From the NCBI RefSeq assembly GCF_037975245.1, contig NC_092573.1:20167765-20231764 (forward strand): a DNA stretch of 64,000 nt, written 5' to 3'. The stretch is from Apostichopus japonicus (lineage: Eukaryota > Echinodermata > Holothuroidea > Aspidochirotida > Stichopodidae). How positions within the stretch are numbered: the stretch's first letter is position 1; each line of letters starts with the position of its first letter. A program made the position numbers and the translations under genes. The notes below the pieces were generated by a model that saw only the letters and a program-made list of their open reading frames with translations, did not search any database and was not told the origin of the DNA. This document shows, piece by piece, positions 46,650 to 58,969 of the stretch.

Positions 46650-47350
46650 AAATGTGATACATCAATATACTAAATATGACATCTGCCCTTGTTGAAATAT
46701 TGTGTATATATAGTTTTCACAATTTGACCCCTCGTGAACTCAAATGGGACCATTGACCTCCGCTCACAATATTAGGTTTCTTGTACTCAATGTGCTGCAG
46801 TTACATACCAAATATGCAATCTGTCCAAGCTTCCCTTGCGATATTATGTTTAGGTGAGTACGTTAGTGTAGAGAGACTGGTAAGAGGGGAGTGAAGTAAA
46901 GGTTTGGCATTTGTTGACTTTAAATGACCTTTGACCTCCACCAAAATCAATCCAACATACCAAATATGCAATCTGTCCAAGCTTCCCTTGCGATATTATG
47001 TTTAGGTAGGTGCGTTAGTGTAGAGAGACTGGTAAGAGGGGAGTGAAGTAAAGGTTTGTCATTTGTTGACTTTAAATGACCTTCGACCTCCACCAAATTC
47101 AATAGGCTTCTTTTACTCAACGTTATACACCTTCATACCAAGTATGAGATCTGCCCAAGCTTCCAATATTGAGATATCATCTTGACAAGGTTTTCACAAT
47201 TTGACCCCCAAATGACCTCCACCAAAAACAACAGGCTTCTTGTACCATGTGGTACACCAAATATTAAATTGGTCCGACCTTCACTTATATCGAGATATCG
47301 TGATTACAAGCTGGGCGGCACAAACGCACGCACACGCATACACACGCAAT
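46650..47350. repeat. Dispersed TTGACC-rich repeat with 152-bp tandem duplication
   Basis: Repeated blocks of GACCTTTGACCTCCACCAAA, ATAGGCTTCTTxTACTCAA and ATCTGTCCAAGCTTCCCTTG recur across 700 bp. A nearly exact tandem duplication (46804-46955 and 46956-47107) covers the segment from CATACCAAATATGCAATCTG to the GACCTCCACC block. The stretch ends in a CACACGCATACACACGCAAT-type tail. Similar repeats occur in many marine invertebrate genomes. No ORF was seen. Confidence 0.65.
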
Positions 47351-47415
47351 CATGAATGCAAAGGTTTACGATTATCATCGTAACCAAAAACTAAAAAACC
47401 ACATAAACCCAAGGA

Positions 47416-47421
47416 TTTAAT
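47416..47421 (-). terminator. Candidate variant poly(A) signal (ATTAAA) of the HNMT-like gene
   Basis: ATTAAA on the minus strand about 87 bp after the stop codon of the HNMT-like gene. It is the commonest variant hexamer. No closer AATAAA was seen. Confidence 0.35.
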
Positions 47422-47507
47422 CATACTTGGCCAACCTCTTGCATTATTTAAATAACAAACCCGAATGGCTCGTTAGGGGTTAGCGATATTGTCGCACTGG
47501 ACCAAAC

Positions 47508-50500
47508 TCATGTAACCGATATCACGATGACCTGTGTAGGCATCCGTACATATAACTTTCCGTTTTCATTAAATGATACATCACTGTTGTTCATAAACTC
47601 AAAGATCATCTTCAAAATTTCTGATTTCCCATTCGCTCTACAACCTTCGACTGCAAAAAGAAAATCAAGCAGCAAATTGCCTTCCACGGAGTCTTCGTCA
47701 GAGCATTTTGTAGCATCACAGAGGATAGGAATGATGGATGCCTCGTATTCAATCTGAAGGTTTTTCAACGCATCCTTAATGTGTCCACCGTGTATGGTTG
47801 GTCGTAATGGATGCAAATTGCTTGTGAAACGCTTTTGAAACTGAATCATAAGTGTTGTCTCTGGGAAAACAAAGAATAAAATCAAACAAACCTGATATAT
47901 ATATACATATTGGCACAATTAATTTTGTCATCAGAAGTCCAGGGATAATTGATCAAATTTTAACTGCAGATGAATTGGCATGATCATAGTAAGATACACG
48001 TTCTCTTTAAAATACTAAGGATATCTCCTTCTGGAAAACTTCCATATTTTTGGAGTTTCCGTGAACCTAACACTTTTTACCTCCAAAAATTTTCCTTTGT
48101 CCCTGTTAACAGGCCTAATCGACGTGACTATTAAATCAATTCTAATTCGAAGTATGACAAATACTTAAGAAGTAACCCCCTTAAGAAGGAGGTCGGTACT
48201 GACGCCGCTTTACACCCTCGCTGATGTTATTGGTTATAGCCGTGTTGATGTTACCTCCTTTCACAGGTCACACCCCCATAGTTTAGTTGTACTGTACTCT
48301 TTCTAGGAGTTTGAATTTATGGCAAGCCAACAGGGCCAAAAGTAAATAAACTACGCTGTTGTCAACCAACCAATCCTTGTAGCTTTCCATTGGCCATGCC
48401 ACGTGTACAACGACGAGATCACGCGAAACAGAACTTAGGTCGATGCGTCGTCGAATCCGATATTTTTGCCAGAAAATAGACGAAATGGAGCACAGTTATC
48501 GTGGCTTTTAACTCAGTAACTAAATAAAGACACTTTCAACTAATCTCGATTGAGCATTCTGGTATGTCAGTAACTTCTCTTACGCATATTCGTTCAAGAC
48601 TATGTTGACGAACAAATATATCATATGAGTAAAAATGCTTTACTGAATTACTGGTGTACCGAAAACATTATAATCGCGGTAACGTGTAAGATTGTCATGG
48701 AATACATATTTACATACCCGCATCGTGCATGATGAGGGCCTGGCCACCTGCATAAAGAAAGCCAGTTATCTGCCGAAGGTGGTTTTCCAGTTCTTGATGT
48801 TTCATAAAGTAACAGCTATGTATGAGACTAAGGAAATGAAACTGACGCTTATTTACTCGGTTAACTTCATAAAACTCATCAAGTGATTCTGCTCGCCATT
48901 CGAAGGTTGCGCCATGTAGGGCGCTCTTGCGTTTTTCAACGAGCTGCTTGTAGCTTTCAATTCTCTCACCGGAAGGTTCAACAACAGTGCATGCCACGGA
49001 AGGAAATGTCTTCAGCAGTTGGATGACTATCTCAACTTCGAAAGTGCCTACCGAGGGGGGAGAGAGGTAACAGAAGTGAACAAAATTTATATTATTTGAG
49101 AACATAATGCTTATAGTTTTATGGTGAAAAAAAAACAGAAAAAGAAGGGAATACAAGAACGAAAATAAAACAGAAATATATCCGTGTTCTCTGAGCACCT
49201 CAATTTTGACGTGTCTGATTTGTGAAGTTTTCCCGCTGTACGTTTAACGAGCTCAATTTCTGATCCTGAGAAAGTGCTACTATTCTTTAGAATGAAGCAT
49301 ACCCGTTTTGTTATTGTTGTTGTTAGTGCACTGTTGATGTATTTTTATTTAACGGTGTCCTCGAGTCTCTACTTATCTACGCCCCCACCCTCCACCCCCT
49401 TACTTACCAACCGGGTACTTCACCACACTACCGGAGCGGACAGCGTTACAATATATTTGTGTCCAAATATGGTAGAAATCGAATATAGATAAAGGGATCA
49501 GGTGGCGCCAACTCAAAAACAGAAGATAAAAAATAGAGAAAATGGAAACATAGCTGTACTCTGAAGTGAACATGATTGTGTTCACTTTTATGTAGAAGAA
49601 AGTAGTTCGAGAAACGTACGCAGTGGAAATCACTTACTAAGTGATTTTTCATGACTTCTTCCAATACGTTCTACTTGTATAGCTATTACTAGCTATAGCT
49701 ATTATATATAATCTGCATAGTCAATCACGTGGAAAGTATAATTTAAATTATACTTTTATGGTATACGATGATTGATATAACGCTCTGGAGTATAGCACCG
49801 AATAATTATCCATCGCTAAAACAAATTGGAGCCACTAAAGAGAGATAGTTTCTCGCAACTGAAATATCAGACTGTACATTTTTTTGAGATTTCATAAGAT
49901 ACCAAATCAACAAATTATGATACTAGACCTCCATGATGTTTTACACAAAATTAAAGGATTCCGGGTTCAGGTGTTTGACATGTCTATTTTGTATGAAAGA
50001 GCACAAAAAGACAAAAAGAACAGTGAAGAAACTACCATGATAGCATGCTCTGTTAAGGAGATATGACACTTTGAAGATATCAAAATTTCTTTGAAAACGA
50101 CTGGTGTAGAAAGACTTACTGTGAGGGTGTGACGTCACATCCTCACTTCCTTAACATTTGTGAATATATTTCTTTAAAAATTATTTACATTTTTTAACAC
50201 ATTTGAAAATAATATAATCAAAAATTCTTCAGATGTTTAATCTCAAATAATTCCTTTGACAAATATGAGATCTCCTGACATATCTTTTGGGTGAAAGTCA
50301 TGAAATCTCACAAAACAATTAGAGAAAAAAACAAAGACTTTTCAGGAATGTGAGGATGTGACATCACAGCTAGTCAGATTTCAGCAGTTTCTACAAAATC
50401 TGATAAACTTTACACTTGAATATCTCTTTAACCGAAAAAGATATTTGAACAGTTTTTTCACCATTGTGTTTCTTTTATTGTCCTCTTTCATATAACATTA

Positions 50501-53397
50501 ACATGTATGACAACTGAACCAATCCTTTAAAGTTGCATATCGCGTTGGTTTTAAATGCATGTGTATCTCTCAGATGAATATATTCCCTTCTAATCGATTA
50601 TCTAATCGATCTAACAAAGAATCGATCTAAAAAAATTGTGTGGTTACCAATGGCGTAGCAATAGGCGGTTTTGGAAGTTCTTTGAACATGGGCTCCTAAT
50701 TTCCCGGGCCCCAGATTTCCAGCCCCCCCCCCTCATGGGTTGGTTAGCCAACGGATCATAACTGCCAGTCAAGGAGATAGTCAAACATAATAATGTAGTT
50801 GGTATACATTTGGTTTTGTGTCGAGTAGGCTACTTTTTCGATGCAGTGAGCTAGGGTGAAGGTCCTCCAACCCTCTCGCTTGAACAGTGTCCCCTGATTC
50901 CCTAGCTACGCCACTGATTGTAACCACCATTCTGCTGTTCTGATTTAAAGAATGATTGACTCTTTAAACCACATGGTACAAAATTTCGTGTCCCACAAAG
51001 TTAAAAGTTAAACGTAATAAACTATTGACGGTGAATCCGGATGATTGAATGTGATTTAAAATTGTAATGCATGTTAAAAATTGTGTTGGTGAACTAGGAA
51101 GTTTATACGAAACGAGAGCGGACACGACCATCAGACCCGTAGCCTAGTATTCAGAAAGGGGGAGGAGGGGGCGGGGGGTTACTTGTGAAGTTAAAGTCAC
51201 TACGGCGCTATACCGCTATACCTTGCGATGCAACAAATCTAAAAGGTTGGTGAACATTCTTGAATCTATAAAGTATGCTGTAGTATAGGCTATGAATCAT
51301 GGCCGATAACATAGCGAAATTTGGGTCTCATCGATTCTAGTTTCTGTTTTAACGAACAACATCAGCACGGTATTTTACCTGTATCAACGTTTGAAATAAA
51401 ATATTAGGAAGCAAAACTATATTCGCATTTTTTTTTTGGGGGGGGACTCTTTATGTTGGGGAGGGGAGGTAGCCCTCCCCAGTGGCGTAGGAAGGTACTT
51501 TTGAGTGGGGGGGGGGGCTGAAGACTGATGGCCGGCCTGGGGGAGGGTTTAAGGGGAGGGGGTGTCCCCCTCCCCTTTGGAAATTTTTTGCATTTCCAGT
51601 TGGCCTCAGATGCAATTTGGTGCAATATAGCACACTTCAACACCCACTCCATTTTGTAAATAATTTTGCATTTTCACCTGGCCTTAGATGCAATTTGGTG
51701 CTCCAAATGAGATTTTTTTCTGCCAAAATGTTCTGAGCACCAAGGGCAGTTAGTTCCTTACTGATGATTATCCACAATCGCATTTATTAAGAAATGAAAA
51801 AGGGGTTTTCTGACTTGCGAAGCGGGGGGCGGGGGGATGAATGATGCTTCCGCCCCCATATTTTTCACTGGGGGGCTAGCGCCCCCCAGACCCCCGGCTC
51901 CTACGCCCTTGGCCCTCCCTCTCCCATGCCACAGCCTGGCTACGTGCTTGAGTACCATGAGTCCATGACATTCCATTCATTTTGTGTTAAAACTAACCTA
52001 TCATGGTAGGTTAATTTGCCAATACCATGCTATGCCTATATATAACTGTATGCAGCTCTATCGAATATGATGAATGCATGCACGTAACTTCTATGTCTGT
52101 GTTCTACGGACAGTGCAGTGACGACTTTAGTGTGTACGTCAATGCAGCAATAAACTGGCGTATACGAATATATATATATAAACAAGTATTATCATGAGTT
52201 CTCATGCATGATGCGCATAATAATATCACAAAATCACTTGTTTTGCTTTTCACAGGAAGCATTGTCTAGACTTATAAACTCCCCCAAGCATACCATCGTA
52301 AGTTATTGAACAACGGCATTATATGAACTTACCATTGTGATCAAACAATAAAAGTGGCCTAACCAAAAATAACTTATACTTAGATTACAATGCAAAATAC
52401 TATACAAATTATTTGCACGATTAAACTGTGGAACCATATAGCACTATCAACATATTATACCTAGGTATCCTATACCGTTGAATAAAAGTGATTTTATCCC
52501 TTGCAATCTACGACGTCTTCCAATAGTCACTAAACTATACAACTGTGCCCCATGTTTCCTATCCTTCCCAGTGATAGGCTGCGACGATCACGTCCAGCAA
52601 ATTTGTTACCATAGTAACCATGCAACGATATGGGAATCATATACGCAGCGGAAAAGAAAATATAATTTACCGGTCACGCACAATGACACCGGGGAGTTGG
52701 AACACTTTCCTTGTGGTGATCGCGGTACATTGTGTGCATGCACAGACGGAATTACTGTTATATCATGGAAGTACTTCGTCAAACCGGTATGTTTAGACAT
52801 GTGTAGGCTATACAACGCACTTCTGTACTTAAACTGATGCTTATATGCAATGCGGTTGGCAACGGATCAGTAGAAAAAAAAGCTACTGCTAGGAATATGT
52901 GGGTAGATGCCATGGTCGGAAAACTGAGGATGAAAGAAATATAAACACACACACGCACACACACACAATTCTCATTATCCCAAGTGGTAAATTCTCGAAT
53001 TGCCATTCTCTGAATGACTAGCCCTTTACCGTACCTGTAAGTGGCAAGTGTCAAACACATCGATGGGAAATTGGACGAGAAACCAAAATGTTATTACCAA
53101 TATCCTTCGATGCTCCTGATATTATAAACAATTAATTAAACAAAAACGTGCTAATAAACATATAGGCTATAACGAATGTGTTAGTGAGTTAGACTTACCA
53201 TCACCACTGCCGATACCAAGTATTGACAAGGTGGAGACGCCTTCGAATTGCTTGCAAAGACTTCTCGAAATGTCATCAAATTGCTCAGAAATCCATCTCG
53301 AAATGTTCTGGTTTTCTTCTGAATTTGCTTTGTAAGCTTCAAACGAAGCTGAATATTGCTGACTTGCTTGCAGTGGTGTGTAGAAATTAACATCCAT
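47508..53397 (-). CDS. HNMT: Histamine N-methyltransferase-like SAM-dependent methyltransferase, complete (293 aa)
   Basis: A class I SAM-dependent methyltransferase of the HNMT family, which in vertebrates methylates the ring nitrogen of histamine in the cytosol. Exons: 53397-53199, 49047-48718 and 47860-47508. Junctions are consensus and in phase 1 throughout; the total of 882 nt gives 293 residues against 292 in human. The SAM-binding loop is 'ILGIGSGDG' (59-67; human ILSIGGGAG), followed by the acidic ribose-binding motif 'VVEPSGERIESYKQLV' (88-103; human VVEPSAEQIAKYKELV). Glu28 of the histamine pocket is kept, but residue 143 is His instead of Gln and residue 283 is Met instead of Asn. 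The substrate is therefore unknown. Intron 1 is 4.15 kb and holds transposons. Confidence 0.9.
50648..50916 (+). mobile_element. Probable hAT-like non-autonomous element (CAATGGCGTAGC...GCTACGCCACTG)
   Basis: The ends CAATGGCGTAGC and GCTACGCCACTG form a 12-bp inverted repeat with two differences. The flanks GTGGTTAC and ATTGTAAC agree at only five of eight positions, so the duplication has decayed or the boundaries are slightly off. It is 269 bp long, in intron 1 of the HNMT-like gene, with no ORF. Confidence 0.6.
51480..51911 (-). mobile_element. hAT-like non-autonomous element, copy 3 (CAAGGGCGTAGG family, inverted)
   Basis: A 432-bp third member of the 6236/35485 family, on the opposite strand. 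It is flanked by a perfect 8-bp duplication, GCCCTCCC (51472-51479 and 51912-51919). It carries about 60 bp more than the others, between the 'TGGTGCTCCAAATGAGATTT' and 'GAAAAAGGGGTTTTCTGACT' blocks. It lies in intron 1 of the HNMT-like gene. Confidence 0.9.
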
Positions 53398-53678
53398 CTT
53401 GTACGTAGAATGTGTATAGACTCGGCTATATATGATACGTATATAACGAATATGTATTTTAGCTACTGTGTTGTGTTTAGGTCTAACCTATAAGGACTTT
53501 GCTCAAAGTTCGCTGGTGGTCGTCGGCAGTTTGATTACGTCCTTGCCACGTATAGCTGCTACTGCGCAACTGCAAGAAGGGAAGAAAGAAACAAATGTTG
53601 ATGTAAAGCGTTAATCAGAAGGAAGTCGTAGGTCTTTAATGCATTAAAAGTTAGGGCTATAGTCTTTATTAAGCAATA

Positions 53679-53680
<2 letters not shown>

Positions 53681-53756
<76 letters not shown>
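53681..53756. repeat. TA dinucleotide microsatellite
   Basis: About 38 TA units, the longest of three TA runs in the window, about 285 bp upstream of the HNMT-like start codon. Confidence 0.95.
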
Positions 53757-53760
<4 letters not shown>

Positions 53761-56700
53761 TAGATTCCTAGGCTTTAAAGTAGACCTGTACATACCTTAC
53801 GGCGGTTATATATATATATAAAAAAAAAATAAAGTATAATAAATATTTATATATTGGACAGTCCTAGCCTATACTTGTAAATTGTCATGGTTATTTGCAC
53901 AGGGCATTAGCCGTATGGAAATTAAGCCGTCTGAATACACATACATACACACACTCTAACAAAATTATCAATTCAATGTAAACAGAGAAAGTCCAATATC
54001 CAAAGAACGATCACGTTATAAAAAAAGAGGGCGCTAATAGCTATTGACTCATCAAACCTCATTTATGGCAGCATCTCTCTTCTATAGGCTGCTCTTGGTA
54101 ACACGAAGTAAATCCTCGTAAAATTCACCATCAAGACCTGCGTATAGGCCTCATAATACCCAGCTATATATCAGTACAAAATCTGTGCTGCAACCCCCAC
54201 CCCCCTCCTTCACACACACATACACATACCTCTTTTCTGTTACAGGAATGACCTCAGTCAGAATCTATAAACTATAGCATGTGAAAATGTTCTAAAGAAA
54301 AAGCGACTCTTTCATTTTGAAACTTCGACCTCCTCTTTTATGTTGCTAAAATCTATTCCTCGCATAAGAAACTTTACTCTTCTGTTTTGAATTTCTCATC
54401 TGTTCTTGTCCCTTCCCATCTAACTGGGAAACTCAACATCACTCCGCATTCCTGGCATCCAACTATCACCACGCCCCCCCCCCCCCACACACACACCCAC
54501 GCTGCTCTCTACTACCTTCAGCCCCTTCTCTCTATCATAGTAAGTACCATTTCGGCTTTTACGCAAGTTCACAGCAGAATACAGACAACATAACAACCCC
54601 CTCCCCAGCAATCGTTTCCCCTTCCTCAGTGAAATTAGGACCTCTCATTTTTTTTGTAATACCGCACGTTTTCAATAAAGGTCCCACCCCTCCCTGTCAT
54701 GTGGACAATAAAGCTCATTGGAACAACATTCAACAACATTTCTCCTTGATAAATTTGTGATTCATTGTAAATACATTATTTTAGGTCATACCAATTGTTA
54801 AATCAGCTACAAATTACACACAAAATCACATCATATTCTTCTACATGCACACGCTGTACAAGTATTCAAGTACACAGGTTTATAAAACCCAGCATGTATC
54901 CACATAAAGATGAGCCTATATGTTTTCATCGTTATGCTTATACCGAAATTATCTTGTAGATCTATAACGCTGAAATGCGGGTAGTTGAATAAAACGTTCA
55001 ATAATTAATGTGAAAAATATCGCGAAGCAAATGCGATAGACTTATAGCTGTAATGTGATTACACACAAAGTTACTGGTTTGTATATAGTAAGATAACTAC
55101 AGCTGGTTTACACTGACGACATTACACTGTATGTATATCACTTTGTAACTAAGATATCACAAATCTACCTTTACAAGAGTTGGCACTTTAAGTAATGACT
55201 TGTTCTGACTGTCGACATGGTTCATAAGTCAGTAAAATGTTAACGGGATCCTTTCGCCCTTTACGAGTCCCATTTTTAATTTTTTGTTGGATATCACAAC
55301 TCGTACTTGGCTCTGTGTACCCGTGTACTGCTATGTGGGTCTCTTCTGGATGTCCCATGGAATACTTCAATGGTATTAGTAATCACGGAGCTATTACCTG
55401 CATGGGGTTTTCATTTATTCTGCGGTTTCTATAAACATAAAAACAATACATAACATTAATATTTGCATCTTACAATATTAATTCTTTTCATATGCCCCCC
55501 CCCCCTCTCCCCCACAAAAACTACACACACACACACACACATACTTACAATATATATGCCATAACATATAACACATAAACAACAAAAATAACACGTGAGA
55601 AAGACGTTTGAATATCCACCATCACCACATTCATATGAATATACCGGAAGGAGCGAAGGGAGGGGTGGTAGAGTGGTCGAGCGTATAGGATTCCGAAGAT
55701 GATTTTATTTTATGACTATGCTGCATGTTAAGATATGAATATAATTAATATCATATCTGTATATAGGCAAATGTCTTTGAATACGCGCAGATATTGAAAT
55801 GTTACAATTAACGTGGAAAGTACAGCGACGGGTTAAGTGTATATTATATCAAAAGTGACGGATGTCTATCAATATACCTGTGTATTTCCAGTTATAAATC
55901 AGGGGCCAATATATTATGATATATACCAGCACATATCAATGTTAAGGGTTCTGTCAAATATCTTATGGTTATTATATTTACTTGCCGCTTACGGAACCAA
56001 TTTAATTGAGTACTTGGCAATATCCTTGGAAATAATTTAATAAAAGTTAAGTAAATATGTGAGTTTTTTGTTGCTGAAATTTTATACCAAACCTTGTATA
56101 CTGGTTTGTAGTAACCGGTGCACTGAGAACATTGTAGCCTATACTCTATATCACGCTGGGGACGTTGCAATCAAGATTGGGGTTGGGGATGGGTGTAAGT
56201 GGAAAGAATGGGGGGGGGGTATGGGCCTTCGCATATAAACAACGCATTGAGAACTTGGTTTAGTAAGTATTTGGTGATGACTTTATACCATGCACATGCC
56301 GATTAGTGAATATCATATATCATATCATATCATGATCCCTGGTTGCATTACTCAAACGAGGTTACCAGGTAGCATAAGATATCGGGCAGCCTGATAACTT
56401 TCGTGCCAAATTATAATGTCCAAAAAGTTCCATATACCAAGGAAAGTAATATTTTCTCTTGACATAAAAAAAAATGCATATTGAAGAGAACAAAGATCAC
56501 AACAAATTAAGCATTCCAAGAGATATCATATAATACTAGGACAAATCAACAATACTCTAGTATACTATAATTGAAAGAAATTCTTTCGAAGAAAGTCTAC
56601 CATGATATCATCGCAGACCACCTGTTATGGTCTACTTTCTGCAATGTAAGAGAGGTTTTATCTCGTCAAAGTTTAGTTTACATTCAAACAACTTATATCT

Positions 56701-57530
56701 AAATAAGTGCTGATAGTCGACTCTTTCTTTTGTAGTCGATTAATCGCATAGCTCCTTTCGCGACTACTCGTATACAGTTATAATAATGTCATAACTGTCA
56801 GTTTTAAATTGCAGAAATAGTCAAAACAAATCTTTCTCCATGGTGCACTGTCTTTATTTGTTTTTTCCGTGTCTTTGGTGTCTATAAATCATGTTAAAAC
56901 ATTTACCAAACAAAAACTGTGAACAACTTTTGATCTACAACGTTTCTTAACTCATTTCATAGTAAATAAAAAAAAAAACTTTCGAATGAATCTCCGAGGC
57001 TACTACAACTACTAGCACTAATAAAAGCAAACATGCACACAATGAATATAGATGTAACACCTTGTTGTGGTTTGATGATATGGAAAAGTTTTCTGTAGAA
57101 TGACGTTGAACGTTCTAGGCTAGGCTCTATCCTAGCGTGATAGCAGGTACATACTTTGCACATTGAAATGAACTACACCGCAATCTACACACTCTATCTG
57201 ACATCCAATAAATGTGAACCAGGCCAGTCATAAAGTAAACATATGTTTGAAGAAATGACAAATACTTTGGCAATCGTAAAAATTAATAAGTTACAAATTT
57301 GCTATTATGCGCAATGATTAAACATTGCTAGGACTGAACGTTGTACTGCATAACAAGTGTATAACTGACAAGCAAACGCATGAATCTAACTGGAGCAGGT
57401 GCTTGCTGAACGTAAATACAGCACAGTGCTAGTGTAGCATTGTGAGAACCTGTATACCTCTGCGATATTTGCCGATGAACTACTTGAGTGTTGCATTTGA
57501 TAGGTTAGGCTATTTTTCTAAAAGCTGATT
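53757..57530. other. 3.8 kb without a recognised gene
   Basis: AT-rich sequence with CA and C-run simple repeats (for example around 54475-54500 and 55490-55545). No exon with family resemblance and no element with paired ends was found. Confidence 0.4.
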
Positions 57531-57536
57531 ATATAC

Positions 57537-57690
57537 AGGCGCGTATCCAGGATTTTCTAACCCGGGGGGCGCGAATTACTATCTAAGCGGAGCGCCACCA
57601 TCGGTTGGCGCGGAGCGTACAAGAAAATTTTTGGTTTTGATACCCCCCAGATCACCGGAAATGGCACTTCTCGAGCTTGAAAATGAGCAA
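57537..57690 (-). mobile_element. Partial hAT-like element with shared core
   Basis: It begins CAGGCGCGTATCCAGG, a GGCGTAG-type terminus, followed on the minus strand by the shared core (ACTATCTAAGCGGAGCGCCA ... TTGGCGCGGAGCGTAC ... CCGGAAATGGCACTTCT). No matching right end was found nearby, so it is truncated or interrupted. Confidence 0.65.
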
Positions 57691-58212
57691 CCAGATGTAC
57701 ACTTTTGCCTGAGAAGCAAGTATTTCCCCAAAGTTTTTTTTCCATCCATAAACTTTTTGAAGATTGTCACCAGTCACACATCATGTTCGACCTGATTGCA
57801 TGTCCTATGGATGATTGCTTTTGTAGGTGATTCTACGTCACGGCCCACAATATCCGAAAGCCCCACTTTTGAAGGTTTTAAGCCCATTATTTGTTGAGAA
57901 TTTGAAAATTGAGATTTCTCGTGAATAAAATCACTTGAAAACATAGCCATAATGTTGCAGAAAATTCAATCTATGGATAACCAATATAGAAAAACCTCCT
58001 TGAAGCCCTAACAGACAGGTCCAAATTGCACGAGTAGAGGAAAGTATGATGAATAATGTTGGTGAGGAAATTTTGGAAAATTCCGACAGAGTTAATTTCT
58101 TGGTGTAGAAATATTGCAACCTCTTATAATGGCTATTGTAAAACTTGGTTGAAGGAAGAGAAAAATAGCAGATATTTCCGATATCAGGTATATCGAAAGC
58201 GAAGACTTCACT

Positions 58213-58645
58213 CATAGGCGTAGGTCCCGTAGGAGGCGGGGGCTGCAGCCCCCCCCCCTCCGCAACCCAATTTTTTTCGGACACCTACTGAAAGAAAAAT
58301 AAATAGCAATGAATAGCTTAAAAATGATCTCCGTGGTAATTAAAATAAAGTTGTAAGCTTGGCCGACATTACTACTGTAAAAGAGAGTTTTGACATAAAT
58401 GGATCTGTATGCTTTTTCTCCATCTACATAAGATATTTGGTTGTTTACATTAGCATTTGGCGGTATACTGTGCAACTTTGACGGACCGTGCGGTACACGA
58501 TGCCATGCAATGTAACGACCGATGTTTGCTTATATGATATTGGCATCGATATGTTGAACGCGCGCTTCTTGCGCGAAAAATTTTGGCTTTTTTTTTCGGG
58601 CAAGTCATTACAGCCCCCAAATCCAATTGGGCTCCTACGCCTTTG
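58213..58645 (+). mobile_element. Probable hAT-like non-autonomous element (CATAGGCGTAGG...CCTACGCCTTTG)
   Basis: A 433-bp stretch with inverted ends CATAGGCGTAGG and CCTACGCCTTTG (two differences). The flanks ACTTCACT and ACTACACA agree at six of eight positions. C-rich and G-rich blocks lie just inside each end, as in the other GGCGTAG elements. There is no ORF of note. Confidence 0.65.
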
Positions 58646-58748
58646 ACTACACACATAGACAGTTTTTGAGGCTGTTCATCGTGGAAAATGCATTTCAATG
58701 CTCACTGATATGATGTTATATCTGCTCTTTGCTTTACAAATTCGAACA

Positions 58749-58965
58749 GGCGTGTAGCGAGTAATTGCCTGTAGGCAAACTATCTAAGCGAAGCGCCACC
58801 ATGTGTTGGCGCGAAGCGTACAAGAAAAATTTTGGCCGAAAATGCCTCCCAGATCGCTGGAAATGACACTTCCCAGGCCTTGTAAGTTGCATCTAAGCAT
58901 TGTCTATTTTGAAATTACTAGCGATGTCATAAAGAAAATTTGCTCGGGGGGGGGGCGGTCGCCCC
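58749..58965 (-). mobile_element. Partial hAT-like element with shared core
   Basis: It begins CAGGCGTGTAGCGAG and carries the core on the minus strand (AACTATCTAAGCGAAGCGCC, GTTGGCGCGAAGCGTACAAG, CCAGATCGCTGGAAATGACA) plus the CAGGCCTTGTAAGTTGCATC block typical of the 33318 element. It stops at a G run where a second repeat begins. It is probably interrupted by, or fused to, the next repeat. Confidence 0.7.
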
Positions 58966-58969
58966 CTTC

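Noticed and set aside
52478-52837. Open stretch of 119 codons on the plus strand in HNMT intron 1
   Set aside because: No recognisable domain and no supporting splice sites. It overlaps an intron of a confident gene on the other strand.
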